From an uncultured Hyphomicrobiales bacterium (GTDB taxonomy: Bacteria > Pseudomonadota > Alphaproteobacteria > Rhizobiales > Beijerinckiaceae): a stretch of 64,000 nucleotides of DNA. The stretch is from assembly GCA_903825465.1 (NCBI GenBank), contig CAIKAR010000017.1:62001-126000 (forward strand), read 5' to 3'. Within the stretch, counting starts at the first letter, position 1, and each line of letters begins with the position of its first letter. A model generated the notes under the pieces. The model searched no databases. It was given only the letters and a program-made list of their open reading frames with translations, and had not been told where the DNA came from. The position numbers were made by a program, and so were the translations under genes. This document shows positions 1-7,814 of the stretch, in pieces.

Positions 1-1
1 G

Positions 2-466
2 GTCGAGATGTTTTATCCCTTGCCGAAATCCGCGCTTATTCCGGTGACGGCGCTTTGGCTTGGCTTTGGCGACGGCTCGAAAATCCTGCTCATTGCCATG
101 GGCTGCGTGTTGCCGGTCGCGATTGGCGCGTACAACGGCGCCCGCTCCAGCGATAAGGCGCTTGTTTGGTCCGCGCGCAGCCTTGGCGCCTCCAGATTGC
201 GCGTCCTGCGCGATGTCGTGGCGCCGAGCGCGTTGCCCGAAACGCTGAGCGGAATCCGCACCGCCCTGGCGATTTCGTTTGTGCTTCTCGTCGCGTCTGA
301 ACTCATCGTCGCCCGTTCCGGCCTCGGTTATCTCATCGGTTTCCTTGGTTCGAACGGCACCTACGATTCCATGTTCGCGGTCGTGCTCACCGTCGCCGGC
401 ATGGGCTTCGTCGCCGACCGGCTCTATTTGCTTGTCATGCGGAGGGCGCTGGCGTGGCGGGAATAG
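2..466 (+). CDS. ABC transporter permease, NitT/TauT family (5'-truncated)
   Basis: Inner-membrane permease of a nitrate/taurine/riboflavin-precursor type ABC importer. The frame is open from the first bases of the window, so the N-terminus lies upstream; the ATG at 8 is probably internal. The visible part contains hydrophobic segments and the cytoplasmic coupling loop typical of BPD_transp_1 proteins (residues W-S-A-R-S-L-G-A near 165-190 nt), which contacts the ATPase. It overlaps the next permease by 13 bases, so the two are translationally coupled and probably form a heterodimeric channel. The substrate-binding protein at 4045-5007 is of the matching class but on the other strand. No ATPase gene is in the window; it would be expected just upstream. 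Confidence 0.85.
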   Translation, partial: VEMFYPLPKSALIPVTALWLGFGDGSKILLIAMGCVLPVAIGAYNGARSSDKALVWSARSLGASRLRVLRDVVAPSALPETLSGIRTALAISFVLLVASELIVARSGLGYLIGFLGSNGTYDSMFAVVLTVAGMGFVADRLYLLVMRRALAWRE

Positions 467-1269
467 ACGAGACCATCGCTGGTCCCGGCCTCGGCTCGCG
501 CGCGCTGACCATGCTGGCGCGCTGGGCCCTCGTGATAGCGCTCGTGATCGCGTGGGAGTTGACGACGCGGGCGCGCGTGTTCACGCCGTTCATGCTGCCT
601 TCGCCCGAGCGCGTGCTGGCGCGTATTTGGGACGATGGCCAGGCGGGCGACCTCTTCATCAATATCGGCCTGACGCTCTACCGCGCGCTGACTGGGTTTT
701 TCATCGCCGCGACGCTGGGGCTGCTGATCGGCGTGGCGATCGCGCGCGGCGGCGCGCTGGGCTGGTTTTTCGACCCCGTTGTCTCCGTCGGATTTCCCAT
801 GCCGAAGATCACGTTTTTGCCTGTGATTGTGTTGTGGCTGGGGCTCTACGACACCGCCAAGATTTCGATGGTGGTGTTCGACGCCGTCTTTCCGGTCATT
901 ACCGGCACGGTCTTGGGCATCAAGAGCGTCGAGAAGGAGTTGATCTGGTCGGCGCGCAGCCTGGGTTCGCGCGAGCGCGACATCTGGCCGCGAATCGTGT
1001 TGCCCGCGGCCATGCCGCAGATTTTCACGGGGCTGCAAGTGTCGCTGCCGATCGCGATGATCGTCGCCGTTGTCGCCGAGATGTTGATGGGCGGCTACGG
1101 CATGGGTGGAGCGATGGTGCAGGCCTCGCGCATGGCTGATTCGCCGGGGATTTTCGCGGGGATCGTCGAAATCGCCGTGGTGGGCTGGTTTTTAGTGAAG
1201 GGAATGGCGACGTTGCGAAGACGCCTGCTGGCCTGGCATCCCGAGGCGGAAACGCCGACGGGGGTGTGA
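454..1269 (+). CDS. ABC transporter permease, NitT/TauT family
   Basis: Complete permease of 271 residues, the usual size for TauC/SsuC-type proteins. About six hydrophobic segments are visible, with the conserved W-S-A-R-S-L-G-S coupling loop around residues 164-171, followed by the R-E-R-D-I-W region that binds the ATP-binding cassette. The start ATG overlaps the end of the preceding permease. Family knowledge points to import of a small organic anion or sulfonate/pyrimidine-like compound; the substrate cannot be read from sequence. It is the last plus-strand gene of this transporter unit. Confidence 0.88.
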   Translation: MAGIDETIAGPGLGSRALTMLARWALVIALVIAWELTTRARVFTPFMLPSPERVLARIWDDGQAGDLFINIGLTLYRALTGFFIAATLGLLIGVAIARGGALGWFFDPVVSVGFPMPKITFLPVIVLWLGLYDTAKISMVVFDAVFPVITGTVLGIKSVEKELIWSARSLGSRERDIWPRIVLPAAMPQIFTGLQVSLPIAMIVAVVAEMLMGGYGMGGAMVQASRMADSPGIFAGIVEIAVVGWFLVKGMATLRRRLLAWHPEAETPTGV

Positions 1270-1270
1270 G

Positions 1271-1387
1271 CTAGCGCGCGGTCTGCGACACGCCGGGCCT
1301 CGTCGCGGCGGGCCCCGAGGTCGCGACATTTTCGAACATGAGAGTGGTCCCCACAAGAGCGACCACGCCGATCAGCCACCAACGCAT
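1271..1387 (-). CDS. Small single-pass membrane protein (hypothetical, about 38 aa)
   Basis: A short frame that begins M-R-W-W-L-I-G-V-V-A-L-V and forms one plausible transmembrane helix, then a polar tail ending Q-T-A-R. A GGAG stands six bases upstream of the ATG at 1387, a good ribosome binding site; a second in-frame ATG at 1399 lacks one. It lies in the gap after the ABC permease, on the opposite strand, and its stop is directly beside the permease stop. No family is recognised. The spacing of its ribosome site and the clean hydrophobic pattern are the only support, so it may be spurious. Confidence 0.42.
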   Translation of the reverse strand: MRWWLIGVVALVGTTLMFENVATSGPAATRPGVSQTAR

Positions 1388-1547
1388 TTCCAGCTCCATG
1401 TCTGCGCGGACGATCCAACGCGAAACAAGCGGCGTCCGCTATGCGCCAGCGCACGCCCCGTCAAGTGGGGACCGGCAAGCGCCGAGCCACCATTAGCCCC
1501 GGTGGATGTCGATTTTATTGCTAATGTAGAATCATGGACGCTGTTGG

Positions 1548-2936
1548 TTAACGCTGTGTTACCGACAGCCGTGACACGAGCCGATACAGGAATTCCTTGG
1601 CGTCGAAGAGCTGCTTGACGCCGACCTGTTCATTCAGGCCGTGGACGCCGCTTTTGCCCTCCTCGGAGAAAATTCCCGAGACGCCATAGGCGGGCACGCC
1701 GTATTTGCGCAGCCAGCGACTATCCGTGTAGCCGCCCGATTGCGTGGGAATGACCGGCACGCCCGGCCAGATGTCGGCGCTGATTTCCTCGACCGCGCGC
1801 AACACTTCCGGCGACATCGGCGAGGCCGGGCTGTCCACCACCGTGCCCAGCGGGGCGACGGCGACCCTGGGATCATGGATGGCCTCGTTGAGGGCACGCT
1901 CGACATTGGCGGGGTTTTCGTCCGGCAGCAGGCGGCAATTGACGATGGCGCGCGCGGTCTGCGCCATGGCGTTTTCCGCGTGGCCGGCCTCAAGCATCGT
2001 GGCGACGCAGGTGGTGCGGATCTGCGCGTTGTAGCCGGGCTTTTTCGACAACGGCGCGATCACGTCGGGCCTGTTGTCGCCGGCTTGCAGCGCTGCGAAG
2101 GCGGCCTTCACCTCGGGCGTGTCGAGCCGCGTGACGATTTGCAGATACGCGCCGGTGACCGTGTTCAACCGCGCGGGAAATTCATAGTCGGCGACGCGAA
2201 CAAGGGCTTCGGCGAGCTTGGTGATGGCGTTGTCGCGGCGGGGCAGGGCGCTATGGCCGCCGGGATCCTTCACCTCGAGGCGGAAACTGCGATAGACCTT
2301 TTCGGAAAGCTGAATGTTCGAGCTGATCGGCTTGCCCTCGCGCAGCGTGCCGCCGCCGCCTTCGTTGATGGCGAATTCCGCGTCGATGAGGTCGCGGTGC
2401 TGTTCGAGCAACACGCGCGTGCCGTCGTGCGGAGAGTCCGCGAGTTCCTCGTCCGTTGTGAGCGCCAGGATGATGTCGCGCTCGGGCTTGGCGCCCTCGT
2501 CGTGGAGGCGGATGAGGTTCGACAGGAAAATCGAGGCTTCCGCCTTGTCGTCGATGGAGCCTCGCGCGCGGAAATAGCCGTCGGTCTCCTGCAACACGAA
2601 GGGGTCGAAATCCCAGTCCTCGCGCTTCGCCTCGACGACGTCGAGATGCGCCGTCAAAAGCATCGGCTTTTTCGCGCCCGTTCCGCGCAGCCGGGCGACG
2701 AGATTGCCCTTGCGGGGCGCGGTGGAGATCACCTGGACGTCGGCGGCGGGAAAGCCGGCGTCGAGCAGGCGCTTGGCCATGGCGTTGGCCGCGATGAGTG
2801 TGTCGCCGGCCGATTCCGTCGTGTTGATTTCGACGAGTTCCTTGTAGATGGAGCGGAAACGGGCGTCGTCTGGAGATTGGGCGAAGGCGGCGGTGGCCGT
2901 TAACAAGCCGGCGAAACACAGGGGTGAAGCGCGCAT
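1548..2936 (-). CDS. M20 family metallopeptidase, exported
   Basis: Probable zinc dipeptidase/carboxypeptidase of 462 residues. A signal peptide ending A-F-A-Q is seen at residues 1-20, so the enzyme should act in the periplasm. The M20 metal and catalytic motifs are present: L-L-T-A-H-L-D-V-V (first metal His plus catalytic Asp), D-D-K-A (bridging Asp), T-D-E-E (general base Glu and metal Glu) and a late G-G-Y-T-D-S-R region; a dimerisation domain fits between. GGAG lies eight bases before the ATG. It follows a Bug binding protein by 56 bases and may be the last gene of a four-gene minus-strand transcription unit starting at 6026. Which peptide or N-acyl amino acid it cleaves is unknown. Confidence 0.85.
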   Translation of the reverse strand: MRASPLCFAGLLTATAAFAQSPDDARFRSIYKELVEINTTESAGDTLIAANAMAKRLLDAGFPAADVQVISTAPRKGNLVARLRGTGAKKPMLLTAHLDVVEAKREDWDFDPFVLQETDGYFRARGSIDDKAEASIFLSNLIRLHDEGAKPERDIILALTTDEELADSPHDGTRVLLEQHRDLIDAEFAINEGGGGTLREGKPISSNIQLSEKVYRSFRLEVKDPGGHSALPRRDNAITKLAEALVRVADYEFPARLNTVTGAYLQIVTRLDTPEVKAAFAALQAGDNRPDVIAPLSKKPGYNAQIRTTCVATMLEAGHAENAMAQTARAIVNCRLLPDENPANVERALNEAIHDPRVAVAPLGTVVDSPASPMSPEVLRAVEEISADIWPGVPVIPTQSGGYTDSRWLRKYGVPAYGVSGIFSEEGKSGVHGLNEQVGVKQLFDAKEFLYRLVSRLSVTQR

Positions 2937-2992
2937 GTCGTGCTCTCCGCGATGAAAAGAGAAAGCCTAGCCCCAAGCACGGAGCGCGCCAA

Positions 2993-4024
2993 CTACCTGG
3001 CCCCGCCCTCCATCAAAGTTTTCGCCCGCGCGACAATGTTGGGCGGCGTCGCGAGCAGGGATTTCGCGATCTCCAGCGAGGCGCCGCCATTGGCGGGCGA
3101 AATGTCCATGTCCATTTTCGCGGCGTCGGCGAGGAAGTCCTTGTCGGCCATCGCCGCGTCGAATGCGCGGCGCAGCGCCGCGAGGCGGTCGGCGGGAACG
3201 TCGGGCGTGGTGACAAAGGCGCGCGAGACGCCCATGTCGCCCGAAATGAAACGCAATACCGCGCGGTCGTCGTCGTTCTTGGCGAGGTCCAACATCAACG
3301 GCACGTCCGGCAGGTCGGCGGCGCGCTCAAGCGCGACCTGCACAAGAATGAATATCTTTTTTTCAGCGATCCATTGGGGATGGCCGGACTTCCACGACGC
3401 CCAGGAATTCGAGCCGCGGCCGCCGACCTCGCCCTTCTCCATCGCCAGATTGACGTCGTTGCCGCCGGGATAGCCGGCGACGATTTTGAATTTCGTGCCG
3501 ACGAGCGCGTTGAGCGCGGCGGGGTAAATGTAGGATGTGGAGGCCGCGCCCGGCGCGCCGACAATCAACTCGCGTTCCATGACATCCTGGATCGTTTTGA
3601 TCCCAGTGGTGTGCCAAGAGTTGATGACGTTCGGAGAATTCGTGGTGTTGCCGATCCAGCCGAGCCTGCGCGCGTCGAATTCGATTCCCGCGCCACCGAT
3701 CGCTTGCAACGACGGCATGTTCTGGAAGATGGCGGTGAGCGCCGTCCCGTCGCGCGGCGCGATCTTGGCCATGTAGTTCGCCGCCGCGACGCCAAGGCCG
3801 CCAGGCATGTTGCGCGTGACGATGTTGGGATGGCCGGGGATGAATTTCGGCAGCCAGCGCGCCAGCAGCCGCGCGCGAATGTCGTAGTCGCCGCCGGGAG
3901 ATGTCGGCACGATCATGTCGAGCGTCTTGCCGCGGTAGAATTCCTCGACGGGATCGGCGAAGGCCGGAGAGGCGAAGGCGCCGGCGAGCGCGAGAGCCAC
4001 GGCCGCGAATCTTGCTTTCAACAT
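2993..4024 (-). CDS. Bug/TctC-like tripartite tricarboxylate transporter binding protein (divergent subclass)
   Basis: Periplasmic solute-binding protein of 343 residues with a signal peptide ending S-P-A-F-A. The P-T-S-P-G-G-D-Y-D-I-R-A-R-L motif after strand one and the A-P-R-D-G-T motif place it with TctC/Bug-like receptors that bind small carboxylates. It resembles the protein at 22587-23594 (shared Y-D-x-x-A-R-L, A-P-R-D-G-T, G-Y-P-G and W-x-S-W segments) more than the five classical Bug proteins in the window. It lies 20 bases downstream of an ABC-type binding protein. No TctA or TctB is present, so how its ligand crosses the membrane is not shown here. Confidence 0.8.
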   Translation of the reverse strand: MLKARFAAVALALAGAFASPAFADPVEEFYRGKTLDMIVPTSPGGDYDIRARLLARWLPKFIPGHPNIVTRNMPGGLGVAAANYMAKIAPRDGTALTAIFQNMPSLQAIGGAGIEFDARRLGWIGNTTNSPNVINSWHTTGIKTIQDVMERELIVGAPGAASTSYIYPAALNALVGTKFKIVAGYPGGNDVNLAMEKGEVGGRGSNSWASWKSGHPQWIAEKKIFILVQVALERAADLPDVPLMLDLAKNDDDRAVLRFISGDMGVSRAFVTTPDVPADRLAALRRAFDAAMADKDFLADAAKMDMDISPANGGASLEIAKSLLATPPNIVARAKTLMEGGAR

Positions 4025-4044
4025 CTCGACGCTCCCAAGCCGCG

Positions 4045-5007
4045 CTATCTGATCGCCGAAAATTCGGTGCTCAGCATCTGCTTCACGTCCGGCGTGAAAT
4101 CGACGATGCCGAGATCCTTCAGCGAGGCGCGGATCACGTCGACCGCCTTCGCCGAGAAAGTCCCGTCGTAGTTGAGCATTTTTATTTCGTCGTCGTAGGC
4201 CGCCTCGACGACGGTTTCCGGCACGCCCATCGTGTGGGCGACCGATTTCACCGTCGCGGCGCGGTTGTCGCGCATGAAGGCGGCGACCTTGAACCAGGCG
4301 CGCAGAAAGCGCCGCACGGTGTCCGGCGATTTTTGAATCATCGCGTCCGACGCGAAAATCACGTGGGTGTGGAAATCGGGCACCGCCTCGCCGAAGGTGC
4401 CGATGACGTGGCCCTCGCCGCGTTCCTGCACGGCCAGCGCCTCCTCGATCGAGCTGACGCTCGCCGCGAGTTCGCCCGATTTCATCGCAGCGAACCGCGC
4501 CCGGGCCTCGCCGAGGGGCACGACCTGAACGCCGTCCGGCCCCCAGCCGCGATCGACCGATAGCCGGCGCGTCAGCCAGTCCGTCAACGCGCCCGCCGTG
4601 GTTACGCCGACGTTGCGGCCCTTCAGATCCGCCATGGATTTGACGGGCGAATTGTTGGTGGCGAGAACAGCCATGTTGCGGGGCTCGTTGGCGAGCGCCG
4701 CGACGGCCCGCGCCGGCACGCCCTTGGCGGCGTAGCCCATGCCGGGGCCGGAACCCACGCCGAAATCAAGTCCGCCCGCGCCAAAGGCCTGTTGCAGGCG
4801 CCCGTCGCCGGCGAAGGCGATGATTTCGACATCAAGGCCCTCGGCGGCCCACATGCCTTGTTCCTTGCCGAGCTCCAGGCCCGAGAAGGGGAAAGACGAT
4901 GTGATCGCCTTTCCCGCGCGGATTTTGTCGGCGGCGCGGGCCGGCGCGGCCGCGAGGGCGAGGGGTGCCGCGAGCGCGGCGCGGCGTGTGATGTTTCGGG
5001 GCGTCAT
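4045..5007 (-). CDS. ABC transporter substrate-binding protein, NMT1/SsuA-like, Tat-type signal
   Basis: Periplasmic binding protein of about 320 residues. The N-terminus carries T-R-R-A-A-L-A-A-P-L, a twin-arginine type signal, followed by A-P-A-R-A as a cleavage site. The F-P-F-S-G-L-E-L-G-K-E-Q-G-M-W and G-L-D-V-E-I-I-A-F-A-G-D-G motifs are those of NMT1/THI5-like and SsuA/TauA receptors. An upstream in-frame ATG at 5043 exists, but the ATG at 5007 has GGAG seven bases before it and starts directly before the signal, so it is preferred. This class partners with permeases like those at 2-1269, although the strands differ. It lies between two Bug proteins in a presumed operon. Confidence 0.82.
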   Translation of the reverse strand: MTPRNITRRAALAAPLALAAAPARAADKIRAGKAITSSFPFSGLELGKEQGMWAAEGLDVEIIAFAGDGRLQQAFGAGGLDFGVGSGPGMGYAAKGVPARAVAALANEPRNMAVLATNNSPVKSMADLKGRNVGVTTAGALTDWLTRRLSVDRGWGPDGVQVVPLGEARARFAAMKSGELAASVSSIEEALAVQERGEGHVIGTFGEAVPDFHTHVIFASDAMIQKSPDTVRRFLRAWFKVAAFMRDNRAATVKSVAHTMGVPETVVEAAYDDEIKMLNYDGTFSAKAVDVIRASLKDLGIVDFTPDVKQMLSTEFSAIR

Positions 5008-5039
5008 CGAAAACTCCGTTGGCCGGGGCCTGTTGAAAT

Positions 5040-6026
5040 TCACTCGGGCTCAATGCCAAGCCGTTTCGTGATTTTGCTCCAATACGCCAACTGGCCAGTC
5101 AGGAACGCGTCCGCGTCCTTCGCCGACCCGACGCTGGTCGGATTGATCTCGAAGCCAAGCTTGGGCGCCATGTCGCGGACGTTCTGCGTGTGCGCGGCCT
5201 TGTCGACGGCGGCGTTCATTTTGGCGACGATGTCTGGCGGCGTGGCCTTCGGCGCCACAAGCATGAACCAACCGCTGAAGTCGAAATCCGGAATGGTTTC
5301 GGCGGCGGCGGGCGTCGTCGGCGCGGCGTCCATGCGCTTGTCGGAGGTGGTGGCGAGCGCGCGCACGTTGCCCTCGCGCACTTGCGCGTCGATGACCGAG
5401 ATGGAGAAGACGCCGCCATCGACGCGGCCGGCCACCACGTCCTGAACGCCGTTGTTGATATTGGGGTAGGGAACGAGCAGGAACTTCGCTCCGGCGAGGG
5501 CGTTGATCGCCGCCGCGGTGACGCCGGTGAGGTTGCGCGGCCCGTCGTCGGCGAGCGAGTATTTGCCGGGCGTTTTGCGGTCAAGCTGCAAAAACTCCGC
5601 CAGCGATTGAACCGGCAGATTCTTGTTGACGACGAGCAACTGGTAGCTGCGCGTCACCAGCGCCACCGGCGCGAAGTCGCGCGTCACGTCATAGGGCAGC
5701 TTCTTGACCAGAAACTGGTTGTAGGACAGCGCCGCCGACGTGCCGAAAAAATACGTGTAGCCGTCGGGCGCCGCCGCCGCCGCCGCGATCGCGCCGATGA
5801 CGTTGCCGCCGCCGGGCTTGTCCTCGACGACAACCGGCTGGCCCAGCACGGGCTCGAGTTGGCTGGCCAGCAGGCGCGCCATGATGTCGGGCGACGAGCC
5901 CGCAGCCTGCGACACGATGAAAGTAACGGGATGAGCGGGCCAGTTGGCCGCTGTTTGCGCTCGCGCGCCCGCGCTTCCCCAGATGATCGGCGCCGCCGAC
6001 AGCAACGCCGTCAATATCTTCGCCAT
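5040..6026 (-). CDS. Bug family tripartite tricarboxylate transporter binding protein
   Basis: Classical TctC/Bug receptor of 328 residues with an N-terminal signal peptide ending in A-R-A-Q. It shows P-V-T-F-I-V-S-Q-A-A-G-S-S-P-D near residue 32, V-V-V-E-D-K-P-G-G-G-N-V-I-G, A-P-D-G-Y-T and L-P-Y-D-V-T-R-D-F-A-P, which mark the two-lobed carboxylate-binding fold. A strong GGGGGAG ribosome site precedes the ATG. It is the first gene of the minus-strand group 6026-1548 and is divergent from the PAP2 gene, with the promoter expected in 6027-6119. Ligand unknown. Confidence 0.88.
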   Translation of the reverse strand: MAKILTALLSAAPIIWGSAGARAQTAANWPAHPVTFIVSQAAGSSPDIMARLLASQLEPVLGQPVVVEDKPGGGNVIGAIAAAAAAPDGYTYFFGTSAALSYNQFLVKKLPYDVTRDFAPVALVTRSYQLLVVNKNLPVQSLAEFLQLDRKTPGKYSLADDGPRNLTGVTAAAINALAGAKFLLVPYPNINNGVQDVVAGRVDGGVFSISVIDAQVREGNVRALATTSDKRMDAAPTTPAAAETIPDFDFSGWFMLVAPKATPPDIVAKMNAAVDKAAHTQNVRDMAPKLGFEINPTSVGSAKDADAFLTGQLAYWSKITKRLGIEPE

Positions 6027-6119
6027 CCGTCTCCCCCGTTCCGACTTGTCATCGACATGCTTCTTATAGCATCGCGTTCGAATGGTCGCATCCCATTGGC
6101 GAAGCGTTTATGAGGGGGC

Positions 6120-6944
6120 ATGACCCCGCCCCAAAGCCTCGACGCCCGCGACCTGTTCGACCGATGGAAATCCTCCCTGCGTGGATTCTGGCGGTTGTGG
6201 CGGCGGCCGGTCGTTCCGGTTCGGGGCCTCGATGTCAGACATCTCAACGCGATCGCGGTGTTGCTGGCGTGCGGTTCCACCGCGGCCGTCGGGATCATGC
6301 TGGATGAACCGGGATTTGAATGGTCGCGGACCCTCTCGCCGCCAGTCATTCATGTGTTCGCGCAGATCACCCGGCTCGGCGACAGCCTTTATGTGTTCGC
6401 GCTGACGGTCGCGGCGGCGGCGGCGGCGGTTGGACTGCGCGGCCGCGGGCGTGGCTGGCGCTTCGACATGGCGATGGGCGTCGTCGCGTCGCGGGCGATG
6501 TATCTGTTTGTCGTCGCCGCGGGGTCCGGGCTCGCTTCGCAATTCCTGAAACACCTGTTTGGACGGGCGCGGCCGCAATTGCACGCGAAATACCCTGACA
6601 TGATCGGCCTCTACCACTTCGATCTCTTGTCGATCTGGGCGTCCTACGCCAGTTTCCCCTCGGGCCACGCGGTGACGGCCTTCGCGATGGCCGCCGCCCT
6701 CGCGTTCATGTCTCCGCGCGTGGGCTGGCCCTTGTTGCTGGTGGCCTGCGCCGTCGGCTTGTCGCGCGTCGCCATCGGGTCGCACTACCCCAGCGACGTG
6801 GTCGCGGGCGCGGGGCTCGGCGTGGCGTCGGCTGTGGTGGCGCGCGCCGCCTTCGCGCGCCGTCGCATTGTGTTTGAAAAAACGCCGCGCGGCGTTCGTT
6901 TGCGCGGCGCGGGCGTGGTCGCGGCGGCGCTGCGCCGTAGGTAA
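6120..6944 (+). CDS. PAP2 family membrane phosphatase
   Basis: Integral membrane acid phosphatase of 274 residues. All three PAP2 signatures are visible: K-x6-R-P (K-H-L-F-G-R-A-R-P, about residues 144-152), P-S-G-H (about 180-183) and S-R-x5-H-x3-D (S-R-V-A-I-G-S-H-Y-P-S-D, about 215-226), giving an intact His/Asp catalytic site. About five to six hydrophobic helices surround them. Such enzymes dephosphorylate undecaprenyl diphosphate, phosphatidylglycerophosphate or lipid A; the exact substrate cannot be told. GAGGGGGC lies just before the ATG at 6120. The gene converges with lexA, two bases apart. Confidence 0.88.
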   Translation: MTPPQSLDARDLFDRWKSSLRGFWRLWRRPVVPVRGLDVRHLNAIAVLLACGSTAAVGIMLDEPGFEWSRTLSPPVIHVFAQITRLGDSLYVFALTVAAAAAAVGLRGRGRGWRFDMAMGVVASRAMYLFVVAAGSGLASQFLKHLFGRARPQLHAKYPDMIGLYHFDLLSIWASYASFPSGHAVTAFAMAAALAFMSPRVGWPLLLVACAVGLSRVAIGSHYPSDVVAGAGLGVASAVVARAAFARRRIVFEKTPRGVRLRGAGVVAAALRRR

Positions 6945-6946
6945 AC

Positions 6947-7654
6947 TCAATACTTGCGGATAAGGCTCACCAGCTTGCCTTGCACCCGCACCCGGTCGGG
7001 CCCGAATATGCGGGTCTCGTAGGCGGGGTTCGCCGCCTCCAGCGCGATGGAGGCGCCGCGCTTGCGCAGGCGCTTCAGCGTCGCCTCCTCCTCGTCGATC
7101 AGCGCCACCACGATATCGCCGGTGTCGGCGTGGTCCTGCCGTCGGATGATGACCGTGTCCTCGTCGAGAATGCCCGCCTCGATCATCGAATCGCCGCGCA
7201 CTTCCAGCGCGTAGAGGTCGCCAGGCCCGAACATGTCGGCCGGCATGCCAATCGTGGTGGTGCGGCTTTGCAGCGCCTCGATGGGCGTGCCGGCGGCGAT
7301 GCGGCCCATGACGGGAATGGACACCATCTGGCTGAGTTCGGCCGCCAGCGCTGGCGTTGGCCGCACGCGCCCCAGATTGCCCTCGATCACGGAGGGCGAA
7401 AACTTGCCGCCACGCGGCGCGCTGGACGCGGGCAGGGCGGATTCGGGCATGCGCAGCACTTCCAGCGCCCGCGCGCGATTGGGCAGCCGGCGGATGAAAC
7501 CCCGCTCCTCCAGCGCGATGATCAAACGATGAATGCCGGATTTCGAACGAAGGTCGAGCGCGTCCTTCATTTCGTCAAAGGACGGCGGCACGCCGGCCTC
7601 TTTCAGCCGCTCATGGATGAAACGCAGAAGCTCGTTCTGCTTTTTGGTCAGCAT
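6947..7654 (-). CDS. lexA: LexA repressor, SOS regulator
   Basis: Transcriptional repressor and self-cleaving protease of 235 residues. The N-terminal winged helix starts [10 protein letters not shown] and includes the S-K-S-G-I-H-R-L-I recognition helix. The Ala-Gly cleavage site is seen in G-R-I-A-A-G-T-P-I, the catalytic Ser in [10 protein letters not shown] and the catalytic Lys in E-E-A-T-L-K-R-L, so autoproteolysis stimulated by RecA should work. The frame is open to 7753, but the conserved LexA start is at 7654. A GTTC-N7-GTTC box at 7769-7783 lies about 115 bases upstream, consistent with autorepression. dinB lies upstream on the same strand, a second SOS-type gene. Confidence 0.97.
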   Translation of the reverse strand: MLTKKQNELLRFIHERLKEAGVPPSFDEMKDALDLRSKSGIHRLIIALEERGFIRRLPNRARALEVLRMPESALPASSAPRGGKFSPSVIEGNLGRVRPTPALAAELSQMVSIPVMGRIAAGTPIEALQSRTTTIGMPADMFGPGDLYALEVRGDSMIEAGILDEDTVIIRRQDHADTGDIVVALIDEEEATLKRLRKRGASIALEAANPAYETRIFGPDRVRVQGKLVSLIRKY

Positions 7655-7768
7655 GGCTGGTCTCCGGCCTTTGCGGCTCAGTGAACTAAAAACGCGGCGA
7701 ATCGGTCCAGGTCGATACGCCCTAGGGATGACCGACTCACGTAAACAAATCACGAACGGACACTATCC

Positions 7769-7783
7769 GTTCGCGATGCGTTC
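7769..7783 (-). promoter_or_regulatory. SOS box (LexA operator), GTTC-N7-GTTC
   Basis: The sequence GTTC-GCGATGC-GTTC matches exactly the direct-repeat LexA operator known in Alphaproteobacteria. It lies between the dinB stop and the lexA start and should control lexA. The first GTTC is also the right arm of an inverted repeat, GAACGGA-CACTA-TCCGTTC at 7754-7772, so the site combines a direct and an inverted arrangement of the same half-site. Confidence 0.85.
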
Positions 7784-7814
7784 CGCAAGTAGGGCGGCGG
7801 GAGTTTCCTCTGGC

